Assembly (NCBI GenBank): GCA_965544035.1
Contig: CBEULR010000006.1
Coordinates: 87,682-151,681 of the forward strand
Source of the DNA: CBEULR01 sp965544035
GTDB lineage: Bacteria; Bacillota; Desulfotomaculia; Desulfotomaculales; Desulforudaceae
Length of the DNA: 64,000 nucleotides
Direction of reading: 5' to 3'
The notes beneath the pieces are model-generated. The model saw only the letters and a program-made list of their open reading frames with translations, did no database searches and had not been told where the DNA came from. Shown one piece after another: positions 16,980-25,526 of the stretch (positions are counted from its first letter, which is position 1; every line of letters starts with the position of its first letter). Position numbers and translations under genes: made by a program.

Positions 16980-17009
16980 TTGCATTGACATAACAAGCAA
17001 CGATATAAT
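16980..17009 (+). promoter_or_regulatory. Candidate promoter of LysM/copper-amine-oxidase-like gene
   Basis: TTGCAT (16980-16985) and TATAAT (17004-17009) with an 18-base spacer. A TTGACA at 16985-16990 is too close to the -10 (13 bases) to serve as its partner. Confidence 0.5.
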
Positions 17010-17067
17010 GTATAGCGAACAACCGGACATCATTAGAACTGCTTCTACAACTCAAGGAAGTGACATA

Positions 17068-18117
17068 ATGCGCACGTCAGTTCTAGTTCTGTTTGCCATA
17101 GCCGCAATTTTGGGTACTCCTTTGCCATCCCCGGCCGACCAGTCAGCCAGTTTGGTGATCAACGGGCGAAAGATCACCGAAGAATCCCCCGTAATCCGGG
17201 ACAGCCGAGCATTCGTGCCGCTCCGTCTGGTCTCTGAGAAACTGGGGGCGAAGGTTTACTGGGACCCGTCCCAACGCACCATAGATGTCGCCAACACGCA
17301 TTCCGAGATCCGCTTGTTCCTGAACAGTCCGGTGGCCTTCCACAATGCCCGGCGCTTCACCCTGGACACCGCACCCTTCCTGATCGGAAACCGGACATAT
17401 GTCCCGCTCCGCTTCGTGGCAAACGGGCTGGGCGCCAACGTACACTATGACCAGTCGAGCCGAACGGTCAGCATCAGCACCTCAAGCCATGCCCGGGTTT
17501 CCGCGCCGGGCCCGAATGTGCGGGAGTACTATGCCACGAGTGAGGATACCCTGTGGACCATCGCGCAAAAGTTCAACACAACCGTCCAGGCCATCATGAA
17601 AACCAATCGCCTGAATTCGGACCTGATTACACCCGGTCAGCTTCTGTTTATCCCGACAGACGGAAGGGCTGTCAACACCGCCTCGCGAAGCCTTCCGGTG
17701 GGACAGGCCCGTCCCGGCTGCGGTGAACTGCTGGAATGGAAATACGCCAACTGGCTGTTTAACCACCACAGCACGGCCGTCATTCACGACCTCTGGTCCG
17801 GAAAACGCTTCCGCGTCTTCCGTATCGGGGGCGGTCTGCACGCCGACTGCGAACCGCTGACCGCCCAGGACACCGCGGTGATGAAATCGGTCTACGGCGG
17901 ACAGTGGAGCTGGAACACCCGACCGGTCATCGTCGAGGTCGAAGGCAGACGCCTGGCCGCCTCCATAAACGGAATGCCCCACGGATTCGACACCCTGCCG
18001 GATAACGGATTTAACGGCATGTTTTGTGTCCATTTCTGGAAAAGCCGCAATCACAACACAGGACAGGAAAACCCCAACCATCAGCTCAATGTGCAGCGTG
18101 CCGCCGGACTGAAATAG
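17068..18117 (+). CDS. Secreted protein: copper-amine-oxidase-like N domain, LysM, uncharacterised C-terminal domain
   Basis: Exported cell-wall-associated protein of 349 residues. A signal peptide (MRTSVLVLFAIAAILGTPLPSPADQ) is followed by two copies of the stalk-like copper amine oxidase N-terminal repeat (SRAFVPLRLVSEKLGAKVYW; NRTYVPLRFVANGLGANVHY). Next come a LysM peptidoglycan-binding motif (YYATSEDTLWTIAQKFNTTV, residues about 150-195) and a C-terminal domain with HADCEPLTAQDTAVMKSVYG and MFCVHFWKSRNHNTG. The His/Cys pattern of the last domain suggests an enzyme fold, but I cannot name its activity. The ATG at 17068 follows AAGGAAGTGA and starts the signal peptide exactly. Confidence 0.85.
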   Translation: MRTSVLVLFAIAAILGTPLPSPADQSASLVINGRKITEESPVIRDSRAFVPLRLVSEKLGAKVYWDPSQRTIDVANTHSEIRLFLNSPVAFHNARRFTLDTAPFLIGNRTYVPLRFVANGLGANVHYDQSSRTVSISTSSHARVSAPGPNVREYYATSEDTLWTIAQKFNTTVQAIMKTNRLNSDLITPGQLLFIPTDGRAVNTASRSLPVGQARPGCGELLEWKYANWLFNHHSTAVIHDLWSGKRFRVFRIGGGLHADCEPLTAQDTAVMKSVYGGQWSWNTRPVIVEVEGRRLAASINGMPHGFDTLPDNGFNGMFCVHFWKSRNHNTGQENPNHQLNVQRAAGLK

Positions 18118-18206
18118 GACAACAATCAACCTCACCGATTCGCCGGGAGATACATATTATGGCATCAAATGTACTCCCTACCACGTTTACCGGTGGAGGT
18201 TGAATC

Positions 18207-19964
18207 ATGAAGACACCCATAAGAGCCCTTTTCTCAGCCATCCGCAGCTTGTTCGGCCGCAAACCCGAAGGCGGGGCGCAATTGGTCCCGGACCGCTTCC
18301 TGGTCAGATTCAAGGACGGTATCGCGGAAGACACCAGGTGTTCGATTAATGCGATCCACGGTTGCCGGCAGGTCGAATCAATCCCTGGAATCAACGTCCA
18401 GGTTCTGACCGTTCCCAAAGGCAGAACTCTGCACGACATGCTCAAGATCTACCAGCGCAATCCGCATGTGGAATTTGCCGAACCCGATTACATCGCCTAT
18501 GCGGCCGTGATCCCGGACGATCCCTACTTTCAAACCTACCAGAAGAGCCTGCACAAGATCGGTGCCCCCGCAGCCTGGGAGATAACCACAGGAAGCGCTG
18601 GGGTTACCGTCGCCGTATTGGATACCGGGGTGATGCTCACGCATGCAGATCTGTCGGGCAGGCTGGCAGATGGGTACGACTTTATCAACGACACGGATAG
18701 ACCGGATGATGACAACGGACACGGCACCGGGGTGGCCGGCGTCATCGGTGCGGTGACCAATAACGGACAGGGTATCGCCGGCATTACCTGGCAGAATCCG
18801 CTGATGCCGGTCAAAGTACTGAATCGCAACGGGTCGGGCAACTACAGCGTTATCGCCAAAGGGATCATCTATGCGGCCGATCAGGGGGCAAGGGTCATCA
18901 ACCTGAGTCTGGGCGGTTCTCAAAGCTCGGCAACGCTCAAACAGGCGATAGACTACGCCCAGCGCAAGAAGGCGGTGGTCGTCGCTGCGGCGGGGAATTC
19001 AAACGGACCGGTGCTATATCCCGCGAAGTATCCGAACGTGATCGCCGTGGCTGCCGTCGACAACAGCGACCAGCGCGCGAGCTACTCCAATTACGGGCCG
19101 GAGGTATCGGTATCCGCCCCTGGGAACAACGTCTGGAGCACCACTCTGGGCGGCGATTACAGGCCCCACACCGGCACGTCCTTCGCCTGCCCCATGGTGG
19201 CCGGGCTGGCCGGTTTGATTCTGAGCCTCAAGCCCGAACTCAGTCCCCATCAGGTAAGGGAGATTATCGAAAAGGGGGCCGTCGATCTGGGAAGCCCCGG
19301 CTGGGATAAGTACTACGGCTGGGGAAGGATCGACTTGGCGGCCTCACTTTCCGCGATCGGCAAAACCGCCACCCACCCACAGCCGGACCCCGCACCCGTC
19401 GTCCGTATCGCTTCTCCCGCTGCCGGATCTGTTGTCAGGGACGTCGTCAACATCGAGGCCGTGGTGCGCAAAGATGTTACGGTAAGCGGTGTGGAATTCC
19501 TGATCAACGAAGAGGTCGCGGCTTCTGTGAACCAAAGCCCCTACATTTATTCTTGGGATACGACCGCACTGGATGAGGGCAACTACCGGCTGCAGGCCGC
19601 CGTTTACCATCCCGACGACAACCGGGTGGTCTCCGATCCCGTAAGTGTAAACGTGGTTCAATCCGGCCCGCTGGTGTTCACCGGCCGGGTTGACAGGAAC
19701 AATAATCCACGCGCCACCCATCGTTTCACCGTAAGCAGCGCCGGGCGTTTTGAGGCCACCCTGTCCTGGAGTTTGGGTTTTGCGGATTTGGATCTTTATC
19801 TGTATGATCCAAAGGGCACCCTGATCAGGTCATCCACCGACTCTTCCTTCTGGAGACAGAAAGAGGTTATGTCGCTAAACCTGATCAGACCGGGATCTTA
19901 CACCCTGGCCGTCACCGCCGCATCCGGGCGGGCTAATTACCGGCTGACGGTCATCCGTAAGTGA
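18207..19964 (+). CDS. Subtilisin-like serine protease (S8) with Ig-like and PPC-type C-terminal domains
   Basis: Protease of 585 residues. An inhibitor_I9-like propeptide region (residues about 28-95, RFLVRFKDG to VEFAEPDYIAY) is followed by the S8 catalytic domain. The triad lies in VAVLDTGV (Asp), NGHGTGVAGVIGA (His) and GTSFACPMVAG (Ser), with the oxyanion Asn in AAAGNSNGP. After about residue 390 come a bacterial Ig-like segment (PVVRIASPAAGSVVRDVV) and a C-terminal PPC-like beta domain (DLDLYLYDPKGTLIRSS). The N-terminus MKTPIRALFSAIRSLFGRK is amphipathic and not a typical signal peptide, so export is uncertain. It ends 8 bases from the convergent beta-propeller gene. Confidence 0.93.
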   Translation: MKTPIRALFSAIRSLFGRKPEGGAQLVPDRFLVRFKDGIAEDTRCSINAIHGCRQVESIPGINVQVLTVPKGRTLHDMLKIYQRNPHVEFAEPDYIAYAAVIPDDPYFQTYQKSLHKIGAPAAWEITTGSAGVTVAVLDTGVMLTHADLSGRLADGYDFINDTDRPDDDNGHGTGVAGVIGAVTNNGQGIAGITWQNPLMPVKVLNRNGSGNYSVIAKGIIYAADQGARVINLSLGGSQSSATLKQAIDYAQRKKAVVVAAAGNSNGPVLYPAKYPNVIAVAAVDNSDQRASYSNYGPEVSVSAPGNNVWSTTLGGDYRPHTGTSFACPMVAGLAGLILSLKPELSPHQVREIIEKGAVDLGSPGWDKYYGWGRIDLAASLSAIGKTATHPQPDPAPVVRIASPAAGSVVRDVVNIEAVVRKDVTVSGVEFLINEEVAASVNQSPYIYSWDTTALDEGNYRLQAAVYHPDDNRVVSDPVSVNVVQSGPLVFTGRVDRNNNPRATHRFTVSSAGRFEATLSWSLGFADLDLYLYDPKGTLIRSSTDSSFWRQKEVMSLNLIRPGSYTLAVTAASGRANYRLTVIRK

Positions 19965-19972
19965 CCGGCGGT

Positions 19973-21979
19973 TCAGGGCACCGCCAGGGTGCCCTTTTCC
20001 GCCAGGGTCGTCATGTCGTATGCCTTGACCATACCGTCGGACAGGGTGTAGAGATTTTCACCGATGAAGAGAATGCGTTTGATATCAAGTTCGTGCGGAC
20101 GGTGATCCTGTCCGGCCTTAAGGTAGTGCTCGCCCGTATGGTGTGTTAATCGCCCGCGCAGCTTGAATCCATCCTCGGAGGTCAGATGATAAACATAGGC
20201 GCCCTGGAAGGTGAAAGCACCGTACTCCCAGGATGCGGCGGCATCAGGCCGCTGAACTTCGGCCACGGTGACCGGGAAGGCCAGCAGGCCCTTTTCTCTG
20301 CTGAACAACAGCGCCTTGTGGTTATTCAAGACCTCGGAATGGGTTCCGCGGTCCCCGATCCGGACGGCGTGCTTCTCCACCGGATTGCCGGCATCGGTCA
20401 CATCAAAGAGTGCAATTTTCATCCCCTGTTCCCAGGCGAATCCCTGGCGGGTCACCGTCCCGTCGGGATTCTTCCGGACCGCCTCGACCGCGTCTTTCCC
20501 GAAACCAATCAGGTGATTCGCGTCGTAAGGATGCAGGTAGTTGCTGAATCCCGGAATCTTCAACGCTCCCAGAAGAGTCGGGTTGGACGGATCGGACAGA
20601 TCGAACGCGAACAGCGGATCAATGGTCTTGAAGGTGACCACGTAACCCCGGTCACCCATAAAACGGACGGAATAGATCCGTTCGCCCGGAGCGATATCCT
20701 TAATTTTCCCGGTAATGTTCAGATCCTTGTTCAGAACATACAGGCTGTTGGACCATTCGCCGCCCCACCGGCCGCCCTCGGTAACGGCTAACCGGAAATA
20801 CCCGTCATACTCGTCCATTGAGAACTGGTTCAGCACGCTGCCGGGGACCTCCCCCTGTCCGCTGAAAACCAGCCGGGCGTTATCAAAGCTGAACCGGTAA
20901 ATAGTAGTCTTATCCTCAGGGGGCAATACCGGCGGCATTATCTCCGCACTGACCCGTGATAGGGATGACACCCCGTCAATCTCGGCTATCGGAAGCGGAA
21001 TCGGACGCGGAACGACCGGTCTGTGCTGGATCGTGGTAGCGGCCACATACAGGTTATCCCTGGAAGCATAGACGTTCTCGCCCGCTCCCAGATAAGCGCC
21101 CAGCTCCATCTTCCGGCCGCTGTCCAGATTAAAGGATGCCGCCAGCAGGTAGTTGGGGACCGAAAAACCGGGGAAATAGCAGATCTCCGTGCACGCAACG
21201 CGCTGATACCCGTCTCCCGCCGCCGTGTCCCGGTAGGCCGGTCTCAAATATTCCAGGTCTCCCCCGAACGGTTCACGAAGGAAATAATAATCCGGGTACT
21301 TGTTGGTGATCAGATAAACGTTCTTGTCAATCTTGCGCGAGGTGAGATACCGGCCCTCAACCTCAATCTCGCGCAGTTGTTTAATGCTGTTTTTGTCCCG
21401 GACGTCAAAGACGACAGCCTTGGTCGTTTCGGCAAGCGGACCAATCCGGGCAACGCGGTCTTGCGCCGTGTCTCGATGGGCGTAGGACATCCCCACCACG
21501 ACCAGATGCTCGCCATCCACATACATCTCCCGGGGTTCGAAGGACTTGTCGGCAAAGCTGATTACCTTCTTCACGGCCATCTCACTCGCGGGAAGCGCCT
21601 GGATCACGATTACCCGCGATCGGTTAACCTGGTAAATATACGCACCGTCCGTCTTGACAATATCGGCCTCGTCCACACCTTCTACCTGGATGTTGGTTCG
21701 AGAATAATCTGTCTCGTTTGCCGATGACTGCTCCATCTGTGGTGCGTCAGCCGCCGCACGCTCTACGGCGACTTCGGCACCGCCCACGCGCAGTGAATAC
21801 GTATAGTAGTCACCATACTTAAGACTTTCCTCGATCAACCTTGCCAGTTCCGCACAGGATTTCACCCTCGGCAACTGATCCGCCGCCGGCGTCGGAGCTT
21901 CGGCGCTTCCGGCCGGTCCGGAAAACCCCAGCAGCAGCGTCAGCGCCGCGATACACAATAGACTGATCCATCTGTACAT
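19973..21979 (-). CDS. Secreted beta-propeller domain protein
   Basis: Exported 668-residue protein of the C-terminal beta-propeller family (the family that includes copper-binding-like and MJ1470-type proteins). The signal peptide is MYRWISLLCIAALTLLLGFS. The diagnostic segment YSRTNIQVEGVDEADIVKTD lies near residues 92-111, followed by repeated propeller strands such as YIYQVNRSRVIVIQAL, MYVDGEHLVVVGMSY, LYVLNKDLNITGKI, RFMGDRGYVVTFK and LHPYDANHLIGFGKD. GAGGGGG precedes the ATG. It is transcribed towards the subtilase with almost no intergenic space, so a shared extracellular role is possible but unproven. Confidence 0.88.
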   Translation of the reverse strand: MYRWISLLCIAALTLLLGFSGPAGSAEAPTPAADQLPRVKSCAELARLIEESLKYGDYYTYSLRVGGAEVAVERAAADAPQMEQSSANETDYSRTNIQVEGVDEADIVKTDGAYIYQVNRSRVIVIQALPASEMAVKKVISFADKSFEPREMYVDGEHLVVVGMSYAHRDTAQDRVARIGPLAETTKAVVFDVRDKNSIKQLREIEVEGRYLTSRKIDKNVYLITNKYPDYYFLREPFGGDLEYLRPAYRDTAAGDGYQRVACTEICYFPGFSVPNYLLAASFNLDSGRKMELGAYLGAGENVYASRDNLYVAATTIQHRPVVPRPIPLPIAEIDGVSSLSRVSAEIMPPVLPPEDKTTIYRFSFDNARLVFSGQGEVPGSVLNQFSMDEYDGYFRLAVTEGGRWGGEWSNSLYVLNKDLNITGKIKDIAPGERIYSVRFMGDRGYVVTFKTIDPLFAFDLSDPSNPTLLGALKIPGFSNYLHPYDANHLIGFGKDAVEAVRKNPDGTVTRQGFAWEQGMKIALFDVTDAGNPVEKHAVRIGDRGTHSEVLNNHKALLFSREKGLLAFPVTVAEVQRPDAAASWEYGAFTFQGAYVYHLTSEDGFKLRGRLTHHTGEHYLKAGQDHRPHELDIKRILFIGENLYTLSDGMVKAYDMTTLAEKGTLAVP

Positions 21980-22060
21980 CCGGCAACCCCCTCACAAGAA
22001 AAATTATCCAACTACCCTTTTGCCAGAAAGACGCGGTCTAAACCGAAATGGTTTTCGGTA

Positions 22061-22093
22061 TAACAAAACCCGTTGAGCGGTTGTCAACGGGTT
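22061..22093 (-). terminator. Terminator of the 40-residue gene
   Basis: Minus strand AACCCGTTGA, CAACCGC, TCAACGGGTT followed by TTGTTAT, 33 bases after the small gene's stop. A second small palindrome (ACCGAAA/TTTTCGGT) follows at 22042-22060. Confidence 0.75.
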
Positions 22094-22125
22094 ATCGCGC
22101 AAAAACGGATATTCCTCTTTTTCGG

Positions 22126-22248
22126 CTACTGCACCAGGGGCACCACGATATACGGGCGGTCATCCTCCAAGATGTCGGGCAGTTCTTCGGCGGACACAAT
22201 GCGGTAGTTGACGTCATTGCCTTCGGACCAGGTCACCAGGTATTCCAT
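22126..22248 (-). CDS. Small hypothetical protein (40 aa)
   Basis: An open frame of 41 codons giving MEYLVTWSEGNDVNYRIVSA, then EELPDILEDDRPYIVVPLVQ and a TAG stop. It is acidic with alternating hydrophobic residues typical of a small beta-alpha-beta protein, and has a GGAGCGGGAG purine tract before the ATG. A dedicated terminator follows at 22061-22093, and an AT-rich stretch with TATAAAGTATAAGG lies upstream at about 22270-22290. Together these suggest a real single-gene unit. I do not recognise the family. It lies between the beta-propeller gene and gatD, all on the same strand. Confidence 0.6.
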   Translation of the reverse strand: MEYLVTWSEGNDVNYRIVSAEELPDILEDDRPYIVVPLVQ

Positions 22249-22361
22249 ATGCTCCCGCTCCCTTCCGGCCGGATCATGTATACCTTATACTTTATACCTA
22301 TCGTAACAAAGCGAAAGTCCGATGGCAAGAAGCGGCATGAGACCAATATGAAGAATATCCC

Positions 22362-23084
22362 TCAGACTTTGAGACGGGTCAGCATGGCCCGGTTGGCCGC
22401 TTCCTCAAGGGTATCGTCCAGAGGCTGCAGGAATGCCTCTTCTCCTTGCCGTTCAAGCGCCAACCTGATAAACAAGTCGGTCAGCGCCGGGTTCTTGGGC
22501 AGCAGCGGGCCGTGCAGGTACGAACAAAAGACGTTCCGGTACCGGGCGCCCTCGGTTCCGTCCGTGCCGTTGTTTCCATACCCGGCCAGCACTTTGCCGA
22601 AGGGACGGATGTCTCCCAGGAAAGTCCGGCCGGCGTGGTTTTCAAAACCGGTGACCTTAACCATTCGCCCGGCGACCGGCACCTCGATCGCCACGTTCCC
22701 GACCAGCCGGTTGGTATCGGCCTGCGTGTAGAAGTCCAGCAGTTGTAACCCCGGAATTATCCGGCCGCCCAATGTGCGGTAGTAGCGGCCGAGAATCTGG
22801 TAACCGCCGCAGATCGCCAGGACGACCAGGCCATCCTCTATCGCTTCTCCCAAATTGTCGCGCCGGGCCGCCAGATCCCGGGCAATCAGATCCTGTTCGC
22901 GATCCGCCCCCCCACCTATGAAGAGAAAGTCCGCGGCGCGAAAATCCACAGGATCGCCAAGATTGACCTCACGGATCCGGACCTCGATCCCCCGCCACTC
23001 GCAGCGGCGCCGAAAGGCGATGACATTTCCCCGGTCTCCGTAAAGATTCAGTATTTCGGGGTAGAGATGACAGACGGTGAGCAT
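22362..23084 (-). CDS. gatD: Lipid II isoglutaminyl synthase, glutaminase subunit
   Basis: GatD supplies ammonia to MurT, which amidates the alpha-carboxyl of D-Glu in the lipid II stem peptide. The 240 residues form a CobB/CobQ-like class I glutamine amidotransferase: nucleophile Cys92 in LAICGGYQILG, the oxyanion Gly run FLFIGGGADREQD (residues 54-66), the catalytic His in FCSYLHGPLLPKNP and VTGFENHAGRT. AGGAGGGG lies before the ATG. It is 9 bases downstream of murT, the standard operon of Gram-positive bacteria. Confidence 0.95.
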   Translation of the reverse strand: MLTVCHLYPEILNLYGDRGNVIAFRRRCEWRGIEVRIREVNLGDPVDFRAADFLFIGGGADREQDLIARDLAARRDNLGEAIEDGLVVLAICGGYQILGRYYRTLGGRIIPGLQLLDFYTQADTNRLVGNVAIEVPVAGRMVKVTGFENHAGRTFLGDIRPFGKVLAGYGNNGTDGTEGARYRNVFCSYLHGPLLPKNPALTDLFIRLALERQGEEAFLQPLDDTLEEAANRAMLTRLKV

Positions 23085-23093
23085 GAGCCCCTC

Positions 23094-24458
23094 CTATTTT
23101 CCATCGGCCAGCATTCTCAGAGCCTTCACGGTGGGCTGAAGCGCGGTATAGCCGGCCAGCAGATAACCGGCGTCCGCCGAACCCCCGATCAGTTCCGACA
23201 CGGCACGCTTGACGTCGGGCAGCGTGGTGATCATACTCACCGGTATCCCGGCGTACTTCAGACGCACGGCCATCTCCGCAGCACGCTGCCCGCTGCAGAT
23301 ATAGCGCTTGATCCCCGGGTCGGATTCGGCCAGTATCTCAAAATCCACATCCCAGAGCCACGAAATGTCGCGGCCGTCGGCCGCATTGTCGTTAATCGCG
23401 ATGTACACATCCTTGCTGCCCGGGGCCGCGAGCAGGATGGCCAGATTCTCGTTAAAACCGGCCGGATTCTTGACCAGATTCAGGTAAAGGGGACGTCCCC
23501 GGTGACGAAAATGCTGCAGTCGGCCGGTTGCGGGCCGGTAATTCCGCAGGCGTTCCAGCGCCGATCCCGGTTCCAGACCGAGGCCTGCAACGGCAGCCAG
23601 GGCCGCAAGAGCATTGTAGAGGTTATAGAATCCCTGCACGGGCAGGGTCAGACGATAGTCCTCTCCTCCGATACGAACCCGACAGGACGTACCGTTAATC
23701 CCCGACACGGCTTCCCAACCTTCGAAGCCCGGGTCCGGACGGGTGAATCTGCATCCCGGGCATTCATACAGCCCAAGCTGGCTGTAGTGGTAAAAAGAAT
23801 AGGCCAGCGCAGCACCGCACAGGGGACATAGGCGGGAGTCGCGCGACGCGCCCGACGTGTCCAGTACCCGCCCGTGGGGGGCCAGTCCATAGTACTCGGC
23901 GGACAAACCACCCAGGCCCAACTGCGCCACCAGCGGGTCGTCGGCATTCAGCACCAGCCTCGTCCGGGTCAGCCTCTTCAGCGCATCCCGGATAAAGGAT
24001 ACGGTCGTTTCCAATTCGCCGTAACGGTCAAGCTGGTCCCGGAAAAAATTGGTGACAACCACCATATCCGGCTTAACCTGACTGACCACCTTGGGAAGAC
24101 TGGCCTCGTCCACTTCCAATGTCGCGTAGTCGAATGTGTATCCGGGGTTTATCCCGGCACTGCGCACGAAGGCGGTCGCGATCCCGGGCAGCATATTGGC
24201 GCCTTCCCGGTTGATGACCACGCTGTGTCCCGCAGCGGCAAGCATAGCCGCAATCATATGGTTGGTCGTTGTCTTGCCGTTCGTTCCGGTAACCAGCACC
24301 GTGCCCCTCCTCGCCCGTGCGGTCAGCTCCCTGAGCATACCCGGAAAAACCCGCAGGGCAACCCGTCCCGGAAGCGACGAGCCTTGGTGCCCGAATATCC
24401 GGGAGAGACCGGCGGTCATTTTCCCCGCCCAGACGGCGGCACACAAACGAAGCGGCAA
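23094..24458 (-). CDS. murT: Lipid II isoglutaminyl synthase, Mur-ligase subunit
   Basis: ATP-dependent partner of GatD in lipid II amidation. It has a Mur ligase middle domain with the P-loop TGTNGKTTTNHM, the segment TLEVDEASLPKVV, NFFRDQLDRYGELE, and a C-terminal DUF1727 domain (LNLVKNPAGFNENLAIL, YIAINDNAADGRDISWLWDV). An inserted zinc ribbon (CPLC and CPGC, near residues 200-230) is characteristic of MurT. A TTG at 24458 with GGGGGG five bases upstream is preferred; it gives 454 residues starting PLRLCAAVWAGK, as in relatives. An in-frame GTG at 24485 has no ribosome site. Confidence 0.94.
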   Translation of the reverse strand: MPLRLCAAVWAGKMTAGLSRIFGHQGSSLPGRVALRVFPGMLRELTARARRGTVLVTGTNGKTTTNHMIAAMLAAAGHSVVINREGANMLPGIATAFVRSAGINPGYTFDYATLEVDEASLPKVVSQVKPDMVVVTNFFRDQLDRYGELETTVSFIRDALKRLTRTRLVLNADDPLVAQLGLGGLSAEYYGLAPHGRVLDTSGASRDSRLCPLCGAALAYSFYHYSQLGLYECPGCRFTRPDPGFEGWEAVSGINGTSCRVRIGGEDYRLTLPVQGFYNLYNALAALAAVAGLGLEPGSALERLRNYRPATGRLQHFRHRGRPLYLNLVKNPAGFNENLAILLAAPGSKDVYIAINDNAADGRDISWLWDVDFEILAESDPGIKRYICSGQRAAEMAVRLKYAGIPVSMITTLPDVKRAVSELIGGSADAGYLLAGYTALQPTVKALRMLADGK

Positions 24459-24617
24459 ACAAACCCCCCCTATGTGGATTATCACCCGTTAGTATATATT
24501 CCCAATCATCGGCACGGTACTAACCACCCAGGCCCGGACATATAGGCTGGCCCGGAACGGTAATAGGGAACAAGGCTGGCAATGTTGCCGTGCTCGGGCC
24601 CGGCTGAAAACCGGCTC

Positions 24618-24653
24618 GAAAAAAGGGAAAATTCGCCTTTAAGCGAACTTTCC
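24618..24653 (-). terminator. Terminator of the hdr-flx operon
   Basis: Minus strand GGAAAGTTCGC, TTAAAG, GCGAATTTTCC followed by CTTTTTTCG, starting about 28 bases after the flxA-like stop. Confidence 0.9.
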
Positions 24654-24680
24654 GAAACCTGCGACGCATATCTTCTTTGA

Positions 24681-25526
24681 TCAAAACTCCGGCGGAAGTT
24701 CCTTAATTTGAACGCGATTGAACACCGGGCCCTCCAGGCAGACAAACTTGTGTCCGATGTTGCACCGGCCGCATTTCCCGACTCCGCACTTCATTCTCAG
24801 CTCCAGGGTGGAGTAGATCAGTTCGTCCTTAAAGCCCAGTTTCTCCAAACCCTCCAGCACGAACTTGATCATGATGGGCGGGCCGCAGAGTACGGCCACC
24901 TTATCCTCGCCCTTGGGCGCAATCTCTTCCAGGTAGGCCGGCACGAAACCAACGTGCCCCTTCCAGCCTTCCTCCTCCCGGTCGATCGTCGTCCAAACCT
25001 CACAGCCCGGCAGTTTCGGCCATCTTTCGAAAACATCCTTCTTGAAGCAGAGATCATCATACGACCGGGCACCGTAGAGTATCTCCACCTTACCGTAGTC
25101 CGCCCGATTCTGCTCGTCCAGCACGAAATCGATCAACGAACGCAGCGGCGCAAGCCCGATCCCGCCGCCCACGAACAGGATGTCCCTTCCTTTGAACTGT
25201 TCATAAGGAAATCCGTTACCATAAGGGCCGCGCACACCGATCTTCCCGCCCGGTTCCAGGGAGTGCAGCGCCTTGGTCACCACGCCCGCTTTCCTGATCG
25301 TAAACTCCAGAAAATCACGGCGGGTCGGCGTCGAGCTGATCGAAAACATGGCTTCTCCGGCCCCGAACAACGAGAGCATGGCCAGCTGACCGGGGCGGTT
25401 TCGCCAGTTGGCCTGTACTTCCGGATCGTCGAAGGTGATTCGGTAGGTGTTGACATCGCTGGTTTCCGGAATGATCTCCTGAATGGTGGCCGGCAGGGGC
25501 AGCAGGCAGTTGTCCGTCTTTCCCAC
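24681..25526 (-). CDS. FAD/NAD(P)-binding oxidoreductase subunit, FlxA-like
   Basis: Ferredoxin-NADP reductase-fold subunit that would let the Hdr-Flx complex oxidise or reduce NAD(P)H. The 281 residues show the FAD-binding beta-barrel with MFSISSTPTRRDFLEFTIRK, GVRGPYGNGFPYE, then the NAD-binding Rossmann half FVGGGIGLAPLRSLIDFVL and VAVLCGPPIMIKFVLEGL. Near the C-terminus are four Cys for a [2Fe-2S] cluster (MKCGVGKCGRCNIG and FVC), as in dihydroorotate dehydrogenase electron-transfer subunits and anaerobic sulfite reductase B. The last gene of the operon, it abuts the preceding gene without a gap. AsrB or hydrogenase-gamma are the alternatives by sequence; context favours FlxA. Confidence 0.88.
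   Translation of the reverse strand: MGKTDNCLLPLPATIQEIIPETSDVNTYRITFDDPEVQANWRNRPGQLAMLSLFGAGEAMFSISSTPTRRDFLEFTIRKAGVVTKALHSLEPGGKIGVRGPYGNGFPYEQFKGRDILFVGGGIGLAPLRSLIDFVLDEQNRADYGKVEILYGARSYDDLCFKKDVFERWPKLPGCEVWTTIDREEEGWKGHVGFVPAYLEEIAPKGEDKVAVLCGPPIMIKFVLEGLEKLGFKDELIYSTLELRMKCGVGKCGRCNIGHKFVCLEGPVFNRVQIKELPPEF

Noticed and set aside
16985..17009. TTGACA plus TATAAT as the promoter pair of the LysM protein gene
   Set aside because: The spacing is only 13 bases; the TTGCAT five bases upstream gives an acceptable 18-base spacer instead.
16821..17033. A small membrane protein on the minus strand upstream of prkA
   Set aside because: The frame has a hydrophobic stretch but no ribosome site, and its second half is the hairpin at 16875-16909.
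24540..24610. GGCTGGC/CCCGGGC palindromic pieces between murT and the hdr-flx terminator as an operator
   Set aside because: Short GC-rich palindromes are expected at this base composition, and they are not aligned with a promoter.
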